Shown piece by piece: positions 25,637 through 34,593 of a stretch of DNA of 64,000 nucleotides. The notes beneath the pieces are model-generated. The model was not told the origin of the DNA, made no database searches, and was given only the letters and a program-made list of their open reading frames with translations. Within the stretch, counting starts at the first letter, position 1, and each line of letters starts with the position of its first letter. This stretch comes from Flavobacterium lindanitolerans (GTDB lineage Bacteria; Bacteroidota; Bacteroidia; Flavobacteriales; Flavobacteriaceae): positions 1,860,001 through 1,924,000 of the forward strand of contig NZ_PJND01000007.1 of the NCBI RefSeq assembly GCF_002846575.1, in the 5' to 3' direction. The translations under genes and the position numbers were made by a program.

Positions 25637-27796
25637 ATGACTGAAGATAAAATAAGAAAAATAGATCAATTATTTAAATCATACAATTACTCAGTATCTG
25701 AAAAATCTAATCATAAAGTAAGGATATACACTTTAAGATATGGAATGTATCATGCTGCAGAGATAATTTTGTTTGATAAAGAATATAATATAACAGAAAT
25801 AAAGAATGAATATTCAAATGCGGGGTATGCAACAGATGTAAAAACTTTAGATAATGAAAACCATCTCGAAGAATATCTTTTTGAAGGATTCTTTATAAAA
25901 ACTCCTTTAGGGAATGAATTAAGAAATAGGTATAAGCATTTTGTCAATAGACAATTACAAAATCTGCCAGAAAATAGTAAATACGAATATATAAACGGAG
26001 CATATGATCTAATTTTCCAAAATGAAGATGGTAATATTGTTGAAAACCAATCATATAATGGCACCGAAGATAAGTTAATAGATAAAATTAATCATTATTT
26101 AAGTAGAACAGAAGGTGCAATTTTTATGATTATTGAAGCGCCTGCTGGTTTTGGGAAAACATGTACTGCAAATGAAATTTTAAATACGTTTTCTCCTTCT
26201 GATTGTAAAAAACTTCCTTTTTTTACTGAGTTATCAAGAAATAGAGAAGCACGAGTATTTAAACATATTCTTCTTAACGAAATTGATGAACAGTTTCCTA
26301 ATGGAATAAAACAAAACATTGTCTTAGATCAAATCTATAAAGGGAGAATTCCTTTAATTATAGATGGTTTTGATGAGCTGATTTCTAAAGATAGTAATAA
26401 AGATGAGGTAGAAAGTATGTTAACTACAATTATTGAATTACTAAAAGGTGATTCTAAAATTGTTATAACTTCAAGAAAAACAGCAATATTTAACAGCGAT
26501 GAATTTTTAAATTCGATATATGATTCGACAAATAGATTTTCTCTAGCAAGATTTGAAATAAAAGAACCTACAATAGCAAATTGGTTAGATAAAGATAAAA
26601 TTGAGGTTATAACAAAGGCTTCATTTCCTATTGAACAGATAGCTAATCCAGTTTTGCTCTCATATTTAAGAAACATACCAATAGAAAAACTAAAAGGATA
26701 TATTGAAATATCTGACGATGGGGCTTTGATTGATAAATATTTAGAGTATTTGTTGAAAAGAGAAATACAAAGACAAAATTTAAAATTAACTGATGATACC
26801 CAAATGAGAATTTTTCGAAAGTTAATGAGATTTATGTCTGAATTTAATATTACAGCAGAATCAAAAGAAACAATAAAGGAATTAATCAAGGATTATAATC
26901 TTAAGATTTTACAAGAAAGCCTAAAGTTATATCAAGCAGAAGAGAGACCATCAATTGAAGATTTGGTCGACACGCTTTCGAATCATGTATTTTTAGATAG
27001 AAAGCCTAACGGAAGTGTAGGATTTGTGAATGACTTCATATTTGGAAACCTTGTGGGTGAAAATTTAATTTATAACAAATTTCAAGAACATTATAAGGAA
27101 AAATTTACAGAAGTTATACCGCAAGATTTTGCATTAAAATCAATAGATTCATTTAAAATTCAAAGTAAGGATAAGAAAAAATCTTTATGGTCTATTTATT
27201 CAGAGTCATCTTTCAAATATGATGTGAGTTTTTATTTTGAGTTAGATTATAGTTTACTGAAAAAGTTCGATAGAATTTATAAAAACCTTTTTTTGACAGA
27301 CAAAACAATATCAAATGTCGAATTTAATAATGATTGCTATTTTGAAGAATGTATTTTTTCAAGTGTAACTTTTGAAAATTGCATATTTAATTTATCAAAA
27401 TTTAAAACATCATCTTTTCAAAATTGTAATTTCTATGATTGCACCTTGATTATTCAGTCTAGTGATATTGAATACCATGATTTTATTATATATGCTTCGT
27501 ATTCCAATAATACTTTTCTTAATGATATTGCAGATCATTTCAGCCAAGATTATTCAATTGGAGATAGTGATAAAAAATTGGAAGAAGAAGAAGTTTTAAG
27601 ACATTTTTTTCAGATTGATGGAGTAAAACCAAGAGCCAGAAAGTTTTCATATATAAAAAAGTCATTAAGTGATTATTCAGATAGGGAAGTTAGCAAAGTA
27701 ATTGAAGGCCTAAAAAGGAAAGAATATTTACATTTTAAAGATGATGTAGGTTTTATTACTAGAGAAGCTATAAATTATTTAAATCATAATAGATAA
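25637..27796 (+). CDS. NACHT-type STAND NTPase with pentapeptide-like repeats and C-terminal winged helix
   Basis: 719 residues from ATG 25637 (an in-frame TTG 5 codons earlier is less likely). N-terminal domain (about 1-95, RIYTLRYGMYHAAEIILFDK and EYNITEIKNEYSNAGYATDV) recurs, to my memory, at the front of other bacterial NTPases; its EIK could be part of a nuclease-like fold but that is weak. NTPase: P-loop EAPAGFGKT (about 166-174), Walker B IPLIIDGFDELI (about 238-249) with the DGFDE signature of NACHT proteins, and KIVITSRKTAIF (about 275). A helical region follows, then degenerate pentapeptide repeats (about 560-608: VEFNNDCYFEECIFSSVTFE ...) that could act as the sensor or scaffold, and a possible winged helix at the end. 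Strikingly AT-rich (one sampled 60-base line has 14 G/C). One base from the next gene. Likely an antiphage-type sensor ATPase. Confidence 0.85.
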   Translation: MTEDKIRKIDQLFKSYNYSVSEKSNHKVRIYTLRYGMYHAAEIILFDKEYNITEIKNEYSNAGYATDVKTLDNENHLEEYLFEGFFIKTPLGNELRNRYKHFVNRQLQNLPENSKYEYINGAYDLIFQNEDGNIVENQSYNGTEDKLIDKINHYLSRTEGAIFMIIEAPAGFGKTCTANEILNTFSPSDCKKLPFFTELSRNREARVFKHILLNEIDEQFPNGIKQNIVLDQIYKGRIPLIIDGFDELISKDSNKDEVESMLTTIIELLKGDSKIVITSRKTAIFNSDEFLNSIYDSTNRFSLARFEIKEPTIANWLDKDKIEVITKASFPIEQIANPVLLSYLRNIPIEKLKGYIEISDDGALIDKYLEYLLKREIQRQNLKLTDDTQMRIFRKLMRFMSEFNITAESKETIKELIKDYNLKILQESLKLYQAEERPSIEDLVDTLSNHVFLDRKPNGSVGFVNDFIFGNLVGENLIYNKFQEHYKEKFTEVIPQDFALKSIDSFKIQSKDKKKSLWSIYSESSFKYDVSFYFELDYSLLKKFDRIYKNLFLTDKTISNVEFNNDCYFEECIFSSVTFENCIFNLSKFKTSSFQNCNFYDCTLIIQSSDIEYHDFIIYASYSNNTFLNDIADHFSQDYSIGDSDKKLEEEEVLRHFFQIDGVKPRARKFSYIKKSLSDYSDREVSKVIEGLKRKEYLHFKDDVGFITREAINYLNHNR

Positions 27797-27797
27797 T

Positions 27798-28694
27798 ATG
27801 AATGCAGGATTTAAAATTATTGAACGAGAAATTTTAGAAAAAATTAAAGATGAACTAGATAAGATAGGAATGTTTTATAGATTATTTGGTAGAATTAAAG
27901 ATGATAAATCAATTAAAGAGAAAATTTCTAGAAAGTTTGAAGAAGGACAAGAATATAAAATTGAAGGTAAAAAGATACAAGATTTGTTAGGTATAAGAGT
28001 AGTTACATACTTTAAAGATGATATAATTTTGGTAAAAGAAATTTTAAGTAAAAAATTTGATTTTATTGATGAAGAAATAGATGAATTAGATCTAACAGTT
28101 TTTAAACCTAAACGAACAAATATTATATGCGAATTCAGTAATGATCAAAAAGAAGTGATGCAAGAAGTCAAAAAGGCGACACAAAATATTGATTATGAAC
28201 TGATAGATGATACTTTTGAATTGCAATTAAGAACAGTTCTCTCTGAAGGATGGCACGAAATCGATCACGGATTAAGATATAAATGTAAATTGGACTGGCA
28301 AGGACGTACTGAAGAAGAGAGAATGTTAAATGGTATTTATGCCACTTTGGAGACAAATGATATAGTATTAAAAAATTTATTTAATGAATTAGCATATAAG
28401 CATTTTAAAAATAATAACTGGGAAGCACTGATGAGAACGAAATTCCGGTTAAAATTTCAGATGGGATCTTTAAACTCTGAAATAATAGATATTTTGGATA
28501 AAAAAATGGTAATAGGGAAAAAGATTTTAAAACTTGATAGAATTGAAGTGTTAAAAAAAATCGCTAAGTCTGATTTTTCTTTGCCAGTCAATTTAAATAA
28601 TTTATTTTACTTAATTAATGGTTTTGAAATTAAAGACGAAGATGTGTTTGCTATAACACCCGAACTTATTATAAGTTTTTTTAAAAAGCAGTGA
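27798..28694 (+). CDS. RelA/SpoT-fold nucleotidyltransferase-like protein, partner of NACHT NTPase
   Basis: 298 residues, no hydrolase, TGS or ACT domain, so it is a small-alarmone-synthetase-like protein. RIKDDKSIKEKI (about 32-43) corresponds to the ATP-binding R-x-K-x-x-S segment, QDLLGIRVVTYF (about 61-72) to the D-x-x-G-x-R strand with the metal Asp, and FELQLRTVLSEGWHEIDHGL (about 140-159) to the E-x-Q-I-R-T catalytic-Glu strand and following helix. The usual Y-R-S-x-H acceptor-stacking motif between them is not visible; that place reads KRTNIICEFSND. It could make (p)ppGpp, or like toxSAS enzymes pyrophosphorylate another acceptor such as tRNA or adenosine nucleotides. The C-terminal 110 residues are unrecognised. 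Same AT-rich composition as the NACHT gene and 1 nt downstream, so one operon; inferred toxic effector of an abortive-infection system. Confidence 0.82.
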   Translation: MNAGFKIIEREILEKIKDELDKIGMFYRLFGRIKDDKSIKEKISRKFEEGQEYKIEGKKIQDLLGIRVVTYFKDDIILVKEILSKKFDFIDEEIDELDLTVFKPKRTNIICEFSNDQKEVMQEVKKATQNIDYELIDDTFELQLRTVLSEGWHEIDHGLRYKCKLDWQGRTEEERMLNGIYATLETNDIVLKNLFNELAYKHFKNNNWEALMRTKFRLKFQMGSLNSEIIDILDKKMVIGKKILKLDRIEVLKKIAKSDFSLPVNLNNLFYLINGFEIKDEDVFAITPELIISFFKKQ

Positions 28695-28774
28695 TAGTTA
28701 TGCATTATAGATTCAACTAATTTTTGAAAATCTCTATTATATAGATCAGTTGTAATTTATAATTGCTTCAAAAA

Positions 28775-29614
28775 ATGATATTACCTATACTCAACATCGA
28801 AAAGTTCCGTGCGGGGCAACTAGCCGGTAAGGATGAACTTTTGTTTAATGAGCTTCATGGAGAAAGGCATATTGACGAACCGCATAAACATGACTTTTTT
28901 TCGATATTACTTTTTGAAAAAGGAGAAGGGAATCATACGATTGATTCGGTTGAATACGAAATAAAAAATAGCCAGGTTCATTTGCTTTTTCCGGGACAGT
29001 TGCATAAATGGAATATCAAATCAGGTACAATTGGTTATCAGTTAATGGCGGAGCGGACATTTTTTGAACAGTTTGCACCCTATTTCCGATTTTCGATTAC
29101 TGACTATCAGAATCATCCTGTGTTTGAGTTGGAAAATTCTACGTTTAACAGTTTGCTATATGAATTCAAGGCTGTTAAAGAAGAATTACAAAAAACCGAT
29201 TCCCAAAATCATATCATTTACCTGCGTGCTGCTATCATTGCCAGCTTAGTTAGCAATGAAGCCGAAAAGTTGTTGTCAACACTTAAAGCTTATGAGTCTA
29301 ATCCAAGATTGGCAAAATTCAATACGCTAGTTGACCAATTTTTTAAAGAACAGAAGCAGGTAGCCTTTTATGCAAATGAATTACATGTTTCTGCCAATTA
29401 CCTAAACATTCTTTGCAGAAAGCATTTAAAGGCTTCTGCTACACAACTGATTCAACAGCGAGTCAGTACAGAATCCAAACGTTTGTTGAGCAATACCAAT
29501 CTTTCTATCAAAGAAATAGCCTTTGAATTGGGTTTTGCTGACCATGCTTATTTTTCTAATTTTTTTAAAAGCCAGACAGGAATGACTCCCAGTGCATTTA
29601 GAGAAAAGAGATAA
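28775..29614 (+). CDS. AraC-family transcriptional regulator
   Basis: 279 residues from ATG 28775 (a TTG four codons earlier is possible). N-terminal cupin-like effector domain with EPHKHDFFSILLFEKGEG (His pair of the cupin) and a C-terminal double helix-turn-helix: QVAFYANELHVSANYLNILC and SIKEIAFELGFADHAYFSNF then FKSQTGMTPSAFRE. Base composition returns to the genome norm, marking the right edge of the AT-rich island. Target unknown; the next gene on the strand is an ankyrin lipoprotein 146 bp away. Confidence 0.92.
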   Translation: MILPILNIEKFRAGQLAGKDELLFNELHGERHIDEPHKHDFFSILLFEKGEGNHTIDSVEYEIKNSQVHLLFPGQLHKWNIKSGTIGYQLMAERTFFEQFAPYFRFSITDYQNHPVFELENSTFNSLLYEFKAVKEELQKTDSQNHIIYLRAAIIASLVSNEAEKLLSTLKAYESNPRLAKFNTLVDQFFKEQKQVAFYANELHVSANYLNILCRKHLKASATQLIQQRVSTESKRLLSNTNLSIKEIAFELGFADHAYFSNFFKSQTGMTPSAFREKR

Positions 29615-29760
29615 ATTTTACAAGCAATGGCAGAAATCGTCCTACTTGTTTGAGAACAAGCCGCTTTATCTTTGCAGTATCATCTTTTATATAGATTTTA
29701 AAGAAAGATTGCAATCCATAATTTACCGGTAAAAGAGTATAAATATTTAATAAAGCTATT

Positions 29761-30414
29761 ATGAAAGGTATACTTTTAATGGCAATGATAGCAGTAACTG
29801 CTTCTTGCCCTTCTTTAACTCAAACAACTCAAGAAATGAATCAGAATGTTTTAGAATTAGTGCAGAAAAATGATGTAAATGGAATGACAAAAGCACTAGA
29901 AAATGGAGCTAATGCAAATACAGCCGATACTAATAAAAATTCGTTGTTATTAATTGCAACCAGAAACGGACAGACAGAAATGGCAAAGTTGCTGATAAAA
30001 CACGGAGCTGATGTCAACCAGCAGTCGGATAATTTGGATAGCGCTTTTTTATATGCAGGTGCAAGCGGACAAACAGAATTGGTACAGCTGTATTTAGACA
30101 ATGGAGCACGCTTTGATCTTTTTAACCAATATAATGGAACGGCACTTATTCCGGCTTGCGAACGCGGACATGTGGAAACCGTCAGATTATTAGCAAATAC
30201 TAAAAATTTTCCAATAGACCATGTCAACCGTTTAGGCTGGACAGCTTTGATGGAAGCAATTGTGTTAGGAAATGGCAGCAAAAAATACCAGGAAATTATT
30301 CAAATTTTAAAAGATGCCGGATCCCGTTTGGATATTCCGGATAGTGATGGCGTAAGTCCTTTGCAGCATGCCAAGAATAGAGGCTTTAAAGAGATTGTAG
30401 CCATATTGCAGTAA
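29761..30414 (+). CDS. Ankyrin-repeat lipoprotein
   Basis: 217 residues. The N-terminus MKGILLMAMIAVTASC has a lipobox-like end with Cys at residue 16, so it is probably exported and lipidated. Five ankyrin repeats follow (for example NSLLLIATRNGQTEMAKLLI with KHGADVN, and GVSPLQHAKNRGFKEIVAIL). Ankyrin repeats mediate protein binding. It may be regulated by the AraC gene upstream, an inference from position only. Ended by a long hairpin at 30463-30500. Confidence 0.85.
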   Translation: MKGILLMAMIAVTASCPSLTQTTQEMNQNVLELVQKNDVNGMTKALENGANANTADTNKNSLLLIATRNGQTEMAKLLIKHGADVNQQSDNLDSAFLYAGASGQTELVQLYLDNGARFDLFNQYNGTALIPACERGHVETVRLLANTKNFPIDHVNRLGWTALMEAIVLGNGSKKYQEIIQILKDAGSRLDIPDSDGVSPLQHAKNRGFKEIVAILQ

Positions 30415-30462
30415 AGCTATTATTTCGGAAAATTATAGCCGGTTGTAGTATTGGCTTATAGA

Positions 30463-30500
30463 AACAGAGGAGCACTATTTTAGTACTCCTCTGTTTTTTA
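30463..30500. terminator. Hairpin terminator between convergent genes
   Basis: AACAGAGGAG (30463-30472) pairs with CTCCTCTGTT (30486-30495) followed by TTTTTT; the inner bases CACT/AGTA extend the stem imperfectly. Confidence 0.85.
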
Positions 30501-30519
30501 TCGGACTAAACTTCTGATT

Positions 30520-32841
30520 TTATTTTTTGATAATAGTTTTTGAAGTAGTAGAAAGGCTGATGATTTTTACAAAGTAAGTTCCGCTTTCCAGTGTGCTAAT
30601 ATCTACGGAATTCTCGGTTATTTTATTGGTCAGGTTTTGTATGAACTTTCCATTAGTGTCATATAGTTCTACAGCTTTTAAAGAATCACCTTCTTTAATA
30701 TCAAAAGTAATTTTGTCCTTAACCGGATTTGGGTACGTTTTTATTTCATTGTTTACAATGATGCGTTGTATTTCTTCAGTAGTTTCATCTTCTGTTTCAT
30801 CGCTTTTTAAATCTTTCCCTTCTTCTTCCTTTTCTTTTTGTTTTGCAGAAGATACCGGTGGAACAGCTTCTAATATCATTTCTCTAATTTCTTTTGTGGA
30901 ATTTCGTGCTGCAATCGAAATATAATAGATTTTGCTAGGATCGAAATAATCTGCTGGTACCTGATTAGAAGCTGCATTTGAAAAAGGATAAGGAATAGTA
31001 ACACTTAAAGTTGAGAAGTTATCTCCGTCAGGAATTTCAATATTGGTCCAATACAACGGAAGAGGCATTTCTACAGTACTGGTTTTGATACTGAAATAAA
31101 GATCGTTGTTATTGGTGTCAAGCGGATCCTGGGCTGTTTTTCTATAATTGCGAACCTTGATTTTAAAATTTAATTTTTTTGGCAAACTTCCAAAAGAAAG
31201 ATTAGTACTGTCTTTTTGGTTAATTTGTACAAAAATAGCCTGGTCTTTCTGTAGCATAAGTCCTCTGGAATTAAATCTTTGCATTTCATACTGACCCTGT
31301 ACGATCGTGTGAGAAAAGTTTTTTGGAGAAATTAGGAGATCTCCATTGGAAGCATCTGCGAAATATCGTGAAGACGAAAAGTTTTCCCAACCTTTAAAGG
31401 ATTCGCTTTGTATGTTAATGACCTTATCCCATCGGTTAATATTGTCCATCTGTAAGAGAATATGGGATACAGGATTGCTTGTTTCATATGTACAGAAGGT
31501 AGAGCCTAACGTATAAGCAGATATGTTAGGTGATTCGACCAAATTCAAGCTCTTGAATTTTTCATCTATAAAGTAGATATAGTTAGTGCAGGTATTATTT
31601 TCAACATCACTTCTATTTCCGGTAATATCGATAATTTTTGTGAATTCACCAGGATAGTAATCTGTGCCAGGAGTCAAGTTGCGTTTAGAGCAGTCAATAT
31701 AGGAATAAATTCTACTGTTAGGATGTTGAGGATTTTGAGTAGAAGGTTGGTTTTCAAGATAATTGTCACGGATAATGATGTGTCGGGAAGTTGATTTTAT
31801 AAAAGCTCCTTTGTTTTGGTCGCCTTTATAACCTAATAAATCATTGTGTATGATAGTGTTTTGAGAGCCAAAAGTACCGAAAGCCAAATCGCAGATGGCA
31901 TAGTGATAAAAATTCATAACCCTGTTATCATGGATTGTATTAATATCGGAACCCTGAAACTTGATTCCGGTTCCGAACCCGATAATGTAATTATTTGAAA
32001 TTTCCGAATCAAATACTTTTCTAAAAGAAATAGCAACATTGTTGTTGCTTATAACACTGGGATTACTATTACTGATTTGTTGATAAAAACGACAATTATT
32101 GATCTTTACATTTTGGATAGGTGAGCTTTCATCCATCGAACCAAAACCTCCCGGTGATTCGATAGCGATTGCATTGTAGCAATAAAAGTTCAGGTTTTCA
32201 AATTTAAGTCCGCCAAGATACCCTGTAGCAGGTATATTGACGCATTTAAAAATAAATTCAGGTGTCTGGGATGTATAGTTGCTGAAAGCTGAACTGCGTC
32301 CGACACCTGTCAGTATATAACCTGCTTGGTCGTTTCTGCTAAGATCGAGAGCAATAGATTTTGATATTTCATAAGGAGTGCTTTTGCTGGAAAAGAAAAC
32401 TTTTGGATAAAAATCGACAGCGCTTTGAATGGCTTCTGTCCAATAAAAATCGTTTGGCTTATGCCACCATTCCGGATAAGCTTGTTCTATTAAAGGATAA
32501 CCATTTGTTTTTCCACTGACAGATGTATCAAAAATTTGAAAAATACCTGCATCTATTGGACAGTTTAGTGTTAAGATAGTTCCATTCGGAATTGTTACTT
32601 TAAAACCATTTTGAAATTTTAAAGAAATCTTTTCGGTTATCGTAAGGTCTGACGTTAGGCCAATATTGGCATTCATTATTAATGTAGATGGAGTTGATTG
32701 TGAATTCAAATAATTAATAGCGTCATTTAGATTTGTAAAATTATGCGGTGAAGTCAGCAAGTTGCTCAGGTAATAAGTGCCGTTTTGCGCTGATAAATTA
32801 AAAAAACAGAGTAAGAAGAATAAGAGGTAATTTTTTTTCAT
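30520..32841 (-). CDS. T9SS-secreted right-handed beta-helix protein
   Basis: 773 residues: signal peptide ending FNLSAQ, a pectate-lyase-like parallel beta-helix (about 60-460, with many short NxxxIxxN turns such as IQNVKINNCRF and NIIGFGTGIKFQGSDINTI-like segments), a beta-rich region, an acidic low-complexity linker (KQKEKEEEGKDLKSDETEDE, about 675-700) and a C-terminal type A sorting domain starting TYPNPVKDKITFDI and ending LESGTYFVKI ... KTIIKK. The sorting domain directs export by the type IX system and surface attachment. No catalytic residues identified, so it could be a polysaccharide-binding or degrading protein. Monocistronic. Confidence 0.88.
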   Translation of the reverse strand: MKKNYLLFFLLCFFNLSAQNGTYYLSNLLTSPHNFTNLNDAINYLNSQSTPSTLIMNANIGLTSDLTITEKISLKFQNGFKVTIPNGTILTLNCPIDAGIFQIFDTSVSGKTNGYPLIEQAYPEWWHKPNDFYWTEAIQSAVDFYPKVFFSSKSTPYEISKSIALDLSRNDQAGYILTGVGRSSAFSNYTSQTPEFIFKCVNIPATGYLGGLKFENLNFYCYNAIAIESPGGFGSMDESSPIQNVKINNCRFYQQISNSNPSVISNNNVAISFRKVFDSEISNNYIIGFGTGIKFQGSDINTIHDNRVMNFYHYAICDLAFGTFGSQNTIIHNDLLGYKGDQNKGAFIKSTSRHIIIRDNYLENQPSTQNPQHPNSRIYSYIDCSKRNLTPGTDYYPGEFTKIIDITGNRSDVENNTCTNYIYFIDEKFKSLNLVESPNISAYTLGSTFCTYETSNPVSHILLQMDNINRWDKVINIQSESFKGWENFSSSRYFADASNGDLLISPKNFSHTIVQGQYEMQRFNSRGLMLQKDQAIFVQINQKDSTNLSFGSLPKKLNFKIKVRNYRKTAQDPLDTNNNDLYFSIKTSTVEMPLPLYWTNIEIPDGDNFSTLSVTIPYPFSNAASNQVPADYFDPSKIYYISIAARNSTKEIREMILEAVPPVSSAKQKEKEEEGKDLKSDETEDETTEEIQRIIVNNEIKTYPNPVKDKITFDIKEGDSLKAVELYDTNGKFIQNLTNKITENSVDISTLESGTYFVKIISLSTTSKTIIKK

Positions 32842-32959
32842 AAAAATGTTAATTTAAGGATTGTTTGTAAGTGATTTTAAATCTTATGTGTATAAAGATA
32901 TATAAATAGAGATTAATCAGATAAAACGTACTTTTCAATTTGCTTTAGATGAAAATATT

Positions 32960-32967
32960 TATCTTAG
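32960..32967 (+). promoter_or_regulatory. Promoter-like element TATCTTAG shared with 34571
   Basis: TATCTTAG begins 23 nt before the ATG of the first lipoprotein. The whole interval (TAYCTTAGYAAAAACA then ATG-adjacent GNTATGAAAAA) is nearly identical in sequence and spacing to that before the gene at 34594. TTAG replaces the usual TTTG. Confidence 0.5.
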
Positions 32968-32982
32968 TAAAAACATTTTGTT

Positions 32983-33474
32983 ATGAAAAAACTATTCTTT
33001 TTAATGACTCTTGTCTTCTTAAGTTCTTGTGTGAAAAATGAACGGAAGGAAGATTTTTCTACTATTATAATTAACCTGGGCCATTCACAGTATCCTACAC
33101 AGATTATCATTGATATCCAAAAAAGTCAGATTGGGTATCAGAATCTGAATGTGGTATTGGCTGCTTCGGCTGATGCTGACAAAACCATACCCCATAATCA
33201 AATAGTATCTCTTGATAAAACGTCGCTAAGTAAAATTATGGACCTCTTTTATGCCATACACATGACACCGCAGGAACGGAATAAGTCTGCCGAAGGCATG
33301 TATTCTTCTATTGAAGCGCATTCAGATAATGGAAAGGTCTTAAATATAGACCAGCTAAATGACAGACATGCGGATGAAATTGCTTTTTTTGAAGCGGTTT
33401 TGAAAACCATTGCTAAAAAATCAAAAGATCCTAATGTACAGCGTGAAATGGACGATTTGATTAAAGGATTATAA
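32983..33474 (+). CDS. Lipoprotein, paralogue 1 of a local family
   Basis: 163 residues. Signal peptide with lipobox VFLSSC (Cys about residue 16). Shares with the next two genes the C-terminal pattern LDKTSLSKIMDLFYAI ... KKSKDPNVQREMDDLIKGL. No domain recognised; predicted periplasmic or outer-membrane lipoprotein. Starts a run of four lipoprotein genes on one strand. Confidence 0.75.
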   Translation: MKKLFFLMTLVFLSSCVKNERKEDFSTIIINLGHSQYPTQIIIDIQKSQIGYQNLNVVLAASADADKTIPHNQIVSLDKTSLSKIMDLFYAIHMTPQERNKSAEGMYSSIEAHSDNGKVLNIDQLNDRHADEIAFFEAVLKTIAKKSKDPNVQREMDDLIKGL

Positions 33475-33521
33475 TAGTTTCTGATTTCAGTCTTTAGATT
33501 TGTAAAACCATTATCCTTCCC

Positions 33522-33992
33522 ATGAAAAAATGTTTTGTTTTATTTATCGTTACAATTTTTACTTGTTGTTCTCCAAAAGGAATTAAAAAGGATATTACAA
33601 TAATCGAAATGCAGATTTCACCCTCATTTTGGTTTCAGAAAAAAATTGTATTTAATGTAAAAGAAAAATATTTGTTATATAAAAATCTAAGCGCTTTTGT
33701 TGATGAAGAAAGATGGGTTTTACGTAATGAAGCAAGTGAAAATACTTTAATTTCTCTAACAGATAGCGAAGTAGACTCGCTTGTAATGCTCTATGATAAA
33801 ATCATTATTTCTGAGGAAGAAGTATTAACACCTCCGGATGGAGAAACCATCCTTATTCAGGCAATAGAAAATAACAAACTTGTCAGCATTCATAATGGTG
33901 AAGGAATTTACGAGCTGCGCAAGGCTTTAATAGGGATTGTAAAAGAAAAATCTAATGATCCAAAGATTAAAAAAGAAATGTTGCGATTATGA
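33522..33992 (+). CDS. Lipoprotein, paralogue 2 of a local family
   Basis: 156 residues with signal peptide and lipobox (TIFTCC, Cys 16 or 17). Family pattern LTDSEVDSLVMLYDKI and KEKSNDPKIKKEML near the end. It lies 47 bp after paralogue 1 and overlaps paralogue 3 by 4 bp (ATGA), so the last two at least are translationally coupled. Function unknown. Confidence 0.75.
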   Translation: MKKCFVLFIVTIFTCCSPKGIKKDITIIEMQISPSFWFQKKIVFNVKEKYLLYKNLSAFVDEERWVLRNEASENTLISLTDSEVDSLVMLYDKIIISEEEVLTPPDGETILIQAIENNKLVSIHNGEGIYELRKALIGIVKEKSNDPKIKKEMLRL

Positions 33993-34480
33993 GTAGTTCT
34001 CATTTTTTTAAAGTTATAGTGGTTGTATTATTTGGTTTGTCATTTTTGTCTTGTAAGGAGAAGGCTTCAATTTCATTACTATCAGTAGAGTTTGTGAAAG
34101 ATGGTTATTTTGATATGGACGTAATTATTAACCTGAAAGAAAGTTATTTGCTGCATAACAGATATTCTGTTATGCCAGTTGGAAATCACTCCTTATCTCC
34201 TGACGTCTTCAAATTGTCAAAAGAAGAGACGGATTCTCTCTCAGTTCTTTATAAAGCAATCAAACTTACGAGAGAAAAACAACAATATATTGATAAAAAC
34301 ATGCTATTAACATATATAGAAGCTGTTGAAGGAAATGAAATTATAGCTCAAAGGAAACAAAATTCAAAGAGGACAGAAGAGGAAAAAATCTTTCTTAAAA
34401 AGATTCTTCACCTGATAGCTAAAAAATCAAAAGCCCCAAATGCACAGCATCGAATGGACAAGTTAATTAAAGAATTATAA
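33989..34480 (+). CDS. Lipoprotein, paralogue 3 of a local family
   Basis: 163 residues; signal peptide with lipobox LSFLSC (Cys about 22). Family pattern LSKEETDSLSVLYKAI and KKSKAPNAQHRMDKLIKEL, the latter closest to paralogue 1, pointing to tandem duplication followed by divergence. Function unknown. Confidence 0.75.
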   Translation: MSSSHFFKVIVVVLFGLSFLSCKEKASISLLSVEFVKDGYFDMDVIINLKESYLLHNRYSVMPVGNHSLSPDVFKLSKEETDSLSVLYKAIKLTREKQQYIDKNMLLTYIEAVEGNEIIAQRKQNSKRTEEEKIFLKKILHLIAKKSKAPNAQHRMDKLIKEL

Positions 34481-34570
34481 TGGAAAGTCTGCTCCTTAGT
34501 GTTAAATATTGCTTTAATACAAAATAAATTTAAGGTTTTCGAAACAAGAAAATATTTTGACAAATACTCG

Positions 34571-34578
34571 TACCTTAG
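34571..34578 (+). promoter_or_regulatory. Promoter-like element TACCTTAG shared with 32960
   Basis: TACCTTAG, 23 nt before ATG 34594, the same distance and flanks as the element ahead of paralogue 1. A TTTTGAC lies 14-20 nt upstream. Confidence 0.5.
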
Positions 34579-34593
34579 CAAAAACAATTGGCT

